Positions 60,174 through 64,000 of a stretch of 64,000 nt of DNA are shown here, in pieces (the stretch's first letter is position 1; the number at the start of each line of letters is the position of its first letter). A program made the position numbers and the translations under genes. Source of the DNA: an uncultured Lachnospiraceae bacterium. GTDB lineage: Bacteria > Bacillota > Clostridia > Lachnospirales > Lachnospiraceae. The DNA is taken from positions 52,703 to 116,702 of the forward strand of contig CAJUDY010000008.1 in assembly GCA_910584945.1 (NCBI GenBank), given 5' to 3'. Under the pieces are notes generated by a model. That model searched no databases. It was not told the origin of the DNA and was given only the letters and a program-made list of their open reading frames with translations.

Positions 60174-61412
60174 ATGGCAAGAACGGTAGGGATCGGGATT
60201 CAGAACTTTGAGAGAATCATCACCAATCATTATTTTTATGTTGATAAGACAGATTTTATAAAAGAATGGTGGGAGAGCGGGGATGATGTAACTTTAATTA
60301 CCCGTCCCAGAAGATTTGGAAAAACCCTGAATATGAACATGGTGGAACGCTTTTTCTCTGTGAAATATAAAGATCAGGGACAGATCTTTGAGAAGCTGTC
60401 GATCTGGAAAGAAGAGAAATACCGGAAGCTTCAGGGAACCTGGCCGGTGATTGCGCTCAGTTTTGCGGATATCAAAGAAACCACGTTTTTTGGCACGAAA
60501 AAAAGAATCTGTCAGATTATAGAAGAATTATATAATCAATATGATTTTTTGCCAGACAGCGGTTGTCTGAATGAAAAAGAAAAAGAAAGCTTTGGGCGGA
60601 TCACCGTTGACATGAATGATTATGAGGCGGCGGGCTCTTTGAAAATGCTGTCTCTTTATCTTTCCCGCTATTATAAGAAGCAGGTGATTCTCTTGCTGGA
60701 TGAGTATGATACGCCGTTTCAGGAAGCATATCTATATGGCTATTGGAAAGAACTGGTGGAATTTGTGCGCGGTTTATTGAATTCCGCTTTTAAAACCAAT
60801 CCATATCTGGAACGTGCTCTTATGACGGGTATCACCAGAATCAGTAAGGAGTCTGTTTTTTCGGATTTAAGTAATCTAAGAATTGTTTCCATTACAACAA
60901 ACAGCTATACGGACTCTTTTGGATTTACCTGGGAGGAGGTGGAGAGTGCTCTGAAAGAATATGGGCTGGAAGCCCAGGGGCAGGAAGTGAAGAGCTGGTA
61001 TGACGGGTTTCGGTTTGGAGAAAGAAAAGAGATCTATAATCCCTGGTCTGTGCTGAATTATCTAAAGGAAAAGAGGTTTGCGGCATATTGGGCCAATACC
61101 AGCAGCAACAGACTGGTAAACCAGCTGATTCAAAAGGGGAATAAAAACATTAAGATCATGATGGAAGATCTTTTGAACGGGAAATCATTGAAAGTACGGA
61201 TGGATGAGCAGGTGATATTTGAACAGCTCGGGCGCAGAGAAAGTGCCATCTGGAGTCTTTTGCTGGCCAGCGGGTATCTGAAAGTAGATGATTATCAGAT
61301 GGACAGAAAAAGCGGCAAGATCACTTATGAACTAATGCTGACGAATCGTGAGGTCCGCCTGATGTTTGAGGGGATGATCGAAGACTGGTTTTCGGAATCT
61401 GTAGAAGATTAA
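60174..61412 (+). CDS. AAA-ATPase-like (DUF1703) protein, C-terminally truncated
   Basis: A 412-residue protein of a family frequent in gut anaerobes with an AAA-ATPase-like domain followed by a PD-(D/E)XK nuclease-like domain. The Walker A-like RPRRFGKTLNMNMVERFF, Walker B LLLDEYDTPFQEAY and the sensor region ALMTGITRISKESVFS are present, then GLEAQGQEVKSWYDGFRFGE and YNPWSVLNYL. It stops at ...DWFSESVED, before the nuclease domain seen in the relics at 21499 and 22583, so it is a shortened form by about 120 residues or more. An A-run follows the stop. The start has GAAGGGAG upstream. Function unknown. Confidence 0.85.
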   Translation: MARTVGIGIQNFERIITNHYFYVDKTDFIKEWWESGDDVTLITRPRRFGKTLNMNMVERFFSVKYKDQGQIFEKLSIWKEEKYRKLQGTWPVIALSFADIKETTFFGTKKRICQIIEELYNQYDFLPDSGCLNEKEKESFGRITVDMNDYEAAGSLKMLSLYLSRYYKKQVILLLDEYDTPFQEAYLYGYWKELVEFVRGLLNSAFKTNPYLERALMTGITRISKESVFSDLSNLRIVSITTNSYTDSFGFTWEEVESALKEYGLEAQGQEVKSWYDGFRFGERKEIYNPWSVLNYLKEKRFAAYWANTSSNRLVNQLIQKGNKNIKIMMEDLLNGKSLKVRMDEQVIFEQLGRRESAIWSLLLASGYLKVDDYQMDRKSGKITYELMLTNREVRLMFEGMIEDWFSESVED

Positions 61413-61483
61413 AAAAAAGGGTTCAGTAGATCAGGCATATCTCCTGGTTGGTGAAAGATCAGGAAGGTATCTTATACAATCAT

Positions 61484-61510
61484 TAAGCTTTTGAAGTACT
61501 TTGCCGATAT
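61484..61510 (+). promoter_or_regulatory. Sigma-D-like promoter of the glpQ-licD operon
   Basis: TAAG (61484-61487), 15 bases, GCCGATAT (61503-61510), 54 bases before the ATG of the phosphodiesterase gene. This puts these genes under likely flagellar control. Confidence 0.65.
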
Positions 61511-61564
61511 ACTTAGTATATGATTTAAAGTATATATATTATATTTTATAAAGGAAATATAGAC

Positions 61565-62290
61565 ATGAAGCTATGGGCACACAGAGGATGCAGTCAGGTG
61601 TATCCGGAGAACACTTTGTTGGCATTTGAAAAAGCAGCGGAATTAGAGGGTCTCACAGGCATCGAGCTGGATATTCAGCTTACCAGAGACGGACGGATGG
61701 CGGTATGTCATGACGAAAAAGTGGACAGGACCACAAATGGAACCGGAGAATTACGAAAATATACCATGGCAGAACTGAAAGCTTTGAAGATAGATGCGGG
61801 AGAAGGACGATATGAGCGGATTCCGGAGATGGAAGAAGTACTGGACTTGCTGGAATCCCGGATGCGAACGGGCCTTCGGTTAAATATCGAACTGAAGAAC
61901 AGTGTGTTCTCATATGAGGGAATGGAAGAAAAGATCATAGAACTGGTGCACAGACGTGGTCTGGAGAGACAGGTGGTATATTCTTCCTTCTATGCACGGT
62001 CACTGGAGCGAATCAAAAAGATTGATTCTGGGGCTGAATTAGGCGTTTTGGACACAAAAGTGTCAGATTGTCTGTATAAATTAAAAGGAGGATGTGGGGC
62101 AGTTGCACTTCATCCTTTTTGGCGTGGGATGGATTTGCCGAAGGAAATGATAGCGGGATATGCGGTGCGGGCATGGTTTCTGGGGCATCTGTATCCGGAG
62201 AAGCCCACGGGGACGAAGCTGGATCTGGGAGCGCTGGAGCAGCAGGGGATTACGGATGTGTTTTTGAATGAGCCGGAGAAGTATTTGTAA
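61565..62290 (+). CDS. glpQ: Glycerophosphodiester phosphodiesterase
   Basis: A 241-residue GDPD-family TIM-barrel enzyme that cuts glycerophosphodiesters to glycerol 3-phosphate and an alcohol. Catalytic and metal sites fit: LWAHRGCSQVYPENTLLAFE (HRG...EN), GIELDIQLTRDGRMAVCHDE (ExD, HD) and LRLNIELKN. No signal peptide, so cytosolic. Good site AAAGGAAATATAG. First gene of an operon with licD, so it may recycle or supply glycerophospho-groups used by LicD. Normal length. Confidence 0.92.
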   Translation: MKLWAHRGCSQVYPENTLLAFEKAAELEGLTGIELDIQLTRDGRMAVCHDEKVDRTTNGTGELRKYTMAELKALKIDAGEGRYERIPEMEEVLDLLESRMRTGLRLNIELKNSVFSYEGMEEKIIELVHRRGLERQVVYSSFYARSLERIKKIDSGAELGVLDTKVSDCLYKLKGGCGAVALHPFWRGMDLPKEMIAGYAVRAWFLGHLYPEKPTGTKLDLGALEQQGITDVFLNEPEKYL

Positions 62291-62308
62291 GTAGGAGGAT
62301 GCCTTGCG

Positions 62309-63124
62309 GTGGTGCAGTTAGATGATAAAATGTTACGTCAGCTTCAGATGATTCAGCTGGAAATGCTCGTGGAGGTTGACCGAATATGTAAAAAATGCGG
62401 GATTCATTACAATATTATAGCAGGAACCTTGCTTGGTGCGGTTCGCCACGGAGGCTATATTCCCTGGGATGATGACGCAGATGTGGCATTTTTGCGGTCA
62501 GAGTATGAGCGGTTTCGTGAGGCGTGTAAGACAGAACTGGATAAAACCAGATTTATTTTTCAGGATCATAGAAATACTAGAGGATACCGCTGGGGCTATG
62601 GTAAACTTCGCAGAAAGAACACGCTTTTCCTGAGAGAACATCAGGAACATTTGCCGTATATGCAGGGTGTTTTTATTGATATCTTTCCCCTGGATGGAGT
62701 GCCGGACAATTATTTTCTGAGGAGCATGAAGAACTTTGAGTGTTTTTGTGTCAGGAAAATATTGTGGTCCAGGGTGGGAAAGGTGGCGGAGAAGAGTTAT
62801 TGGAAACGCAAGGTATATCGGTTACTGGATCGGATTCCGGAAAAACTGGTATTTCGATATTATCATATTATGATTCACAGGGCAAATCAGAGGGAAACAC
62901 GGATGGTCAGAATCCTGACGTTCCCGGCACCGAATGAAGAGTATGGATATTATAGATGCTGGTATGAGAACAGCGCGGACACAGTGTTTGAGGGAATTAC
63001 GTTTCAGGGAATAAAAGATTATGACAGTTATCTGAACTTTAAATTTGGAAGGTATATGAAGTTGCCACCGGTGGAGATGAGGAAGGTGCATCCGGTGAGT
63101 GAATTGAGATTATGGGAGAAATAA
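62309..63124 (+). CDS. licD: LicD-family phosphotransferase (copy 2)
   Basis: A 271-residue LicD protein: YNIIAGTLLGAVRHGGYIPW, DDDADVAFLRSEYERF and GVFIDIFPLDGVPDN. The start is GTG at 62309, ten bases after TAGGAGG; a second GTG follows directly. It is 18 bases after glpQ. Related to the copy at 32873 but not a recent duplicate. It may add a different group, or the same group to another acceptor. Confidence 0.9.
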   Translation: MVQLDDKMLRQLQMIQLEMLVEVDRICKKCGIHYNIIAGTLLGAVRHGGYIPWDDDADVAFLRSEYERFREACKTELDKTRFIFQDHRNTRGYRWGYGKLRRKNTLFLREHQEHLPYMQGVFIDIFPLDGVPDNYFLRSMKNFECFCVRKILWSRVGKVAEKSYWKRKVYRLLDRIPEKLVFRYYHIMIHRANQRETRMVRILTFPAPNEEYGYYRCWYENSADTVFEGITFQGIKDYDSYLNFKFGRYMKLPPVEMRKVHPVSELRLWEK

Positions 63125-63125
63125 A

Positions 63126-63545
63126 ATGCCGGATTTGGTTATGCGGGATATCGCGAAAAAGATCATGGAATGTATGAAAACTATAATAATTGATGAAAAG
63201 AAAGACAGGTTTGTCATATATACCAATGGTATGGGTGGGAAATTGGTAAAGAAATATCTTGATGTAGAGTTTCATATAAAACCAGAATATATCATAGACA
63301 ATAAATCGTATGATGGAAAACATATTCTTAGTATTGAACAGGCAAAAAGCTGTGATAATAAAGGAGTTTATTTTTTGATTTGTAGTTGGCATGGTGATTA
63401 TTATGAAGAAATTCGTAAAAAGATCTATGATGCATTTCCAGAAGAACAAATCATTGATTTATTTCCCCGAATGAAAAAATTACTGCCAACCGATGAAGAA
63501 ATTTGCAATGTTTTACAATATGTCAACATGTATTTGGAGAAGTAG
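63126..63545 (+). CDS. Rossmann-like hypothetical protein
   Basis: A 139-residue protein with an alternating beta-alpha pattern: RFVIYTNGMGGKLVKKYLDV, then EYIIDNKSYDGKHILSIEQA and YFLICSWHGDYYEEIRKKIY. It is like the Rossmann-like modules found in surface-sugar genes, where a GxGxxG-like turn binds a nucleotide; here the turn is NGMGGK. One base after licD, so in the same operon. AT-rich compared with upstream genes. Function unknown. Confidence 0.65.
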   Translation: MPDLVMRDIAKKIMECMKTIIIDEKKDRFVIYTNGMGGKLVKKYLDVEFHIKPEYIIDNKSYDGKHILSIEQAKSCDNKGVYFLICSWHGDYYEEIRKKIYDAFPEEQIIDLFPRMKKLLPTDEEICNVLQYVNMYLEK

Positions 63546-63547
63546 AT

Positions 63548-64000
63548 TTGTTTATTACTAACATACAACGGTTTAGTCTGGATGATGGACCTGGTATACG
63601 TACAACGATATTTTTGGCTGGATGTAATATGAGATGTCTATGGTGTCATAATCCGGAGACATTTGAGAAAATGATGCTTTCATATGATCAAAGTAAATGT
63701 ACAGGCTGCGGACGTTGTGTAGATACATGTAGAAGAGGTGTACATCTATTTGCTGGAGGAGTTCATCAAATCAAATGGGATAAATGTAAAAAATGTCTTG
63801 AATGCATAAAAGTATGCGAAAATAAAGCACTTTTTCAAAATTCCAAAGAGATGAATCAAAATGAACTATTATTAGAAATAAAAAAAGATATCCGCTTTTA
63901 TAAAAGATCTTCCGGGGGAGTTACTTTTTCCGGAGGCGAGCCATTATTACAGAAAGATAGCTTACAATCCATATTATGGGAATGTAAAAGAAAAGGGATA
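63548..64000 (+). CDS. Glycyl-radical enzyme activating protein (3' partial)
   Basis: A radical SAM activase of the PflA type; 151 codons seen, runs off the window. DDGPGIRTTIFLAGCNMRCL gives the CxxxCxxC cluster (CNMRCLWC), followed by a ferredoxin-like insert with two Cys sets (CTGCGRCVDTC; CKKCLECIKVC) and SSGGVTFSGGEPLLQ. The insert places it with activases of glycerol- and choline-lyase-type enzymes rather than PflA itself. The start is TTG at 63548 with GGAGAAG eight bases before, inside the end of the previous gene. It opens with FITNIQRFSLDDGPG, as expected. AT-rich. The lyase should lie nearby, beyond 64000. Confidence 0.88.
   Translation, partial: MFITNIQRFSLDDGPGIRTTIFLAGCNMRCLWCHNPETFEKMMLSYDQSKCTGCGRCVDTCRRGVHLFAGGVHQIKWDKCKKCLECIKVCENKALFQNSKEMNQNELLLEIKKDIRFYKRSSGGVTFSGGEPLLQKDSLQSILWECKRKGI

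Overview
The window (64 kb, no tRNA or rRNA gene and no transposase seen) looks like chromosome from a motile, Gram-positive anaerobe of the Clostridia, most likely Lachnospiraceae. The basis is a Firmicutes-type flagellar set (flgM-flgN-flgK-flgL-DUF6470-fliW-csrA), strong AAGGAGG ribosome sites, frequent TTG/GTG starts, a glycyl-radical activating enzyme and coding DNA of moderate GC. Species cannot be named from the sequence.

Region 1 (1-7.5 kb) is a glycolytic cluster, pgk-tpiA-gpmI-eno. It is interleaved with a lipoprotein and an unusual membrane protein with a sigma-factor-like N-terminus, a transmembrane helix and an outer SH3 domain. A consensus promoter and a cobalamin riboswitch follow (7.55-7.8 kb), but no B12 gene lies downstream; the transcript runs into the end of a convergent KdpDE-like two-component system. 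Region 2 (8-19.4 kb) is housekeeping: tmcAL, a type IA topoisomerase, a beta-helix acyltransferase-like protein, TraX-like and HD proteins, a flavin reductase and a second two-component system.

Region 3 (20-34 kb) is a flagellin and glycosylation island. It has two flagellin genes with sigma-D-like promoters and leader hairpins that fit CsrA sites, five GT2-TPR glycosyltransferases of one family (four in tandem behind the main flagellin gene), a CgeB-like glycosyltransferase and LicD. A scrambled AAA-ATPase/PD-(D/E)XK pseudogene and a PIN toxin-antitoxin pair interrupt it. Region 4 (33.8-51.7 kb) holds a ComFB/ParA pair, fliD-fliS and a fliT-like gene, the flgM-to-csrA operon on the minus strand, and a divergent operon of FliK-like and FlhB-C-like export proteins, a lytic transglycosylase, a PilZ protein and a sixth GT2, followed by a small FliD-like protein.

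Region 5 (51.8-64 kb) is accessory. It has an MntA/HepT pair, a C39-like peptidase, and an operon of two 850-residue CDP-polyol-phosphotransferase-like/beta-propeller-like proteins around a TagD-like cytidylyltransferase fused to a Gfo/Idh/MocA dehydrogenase. A truncated AAA-ATPase gene follows, then a GlpQ-LicD operon behind a sigma-D-like promoter, and finally an AT-rich end with the start of a glycyl-radical activase.

The working picture is a flagellar regulon (FlgM/sigma-D, FliW/CsrA) that also drives genes able to put glycans and phosphodiester-linked groups on a surface polymer, probably flagellin. Domain names rest on motifs read by eye, not on database searches.
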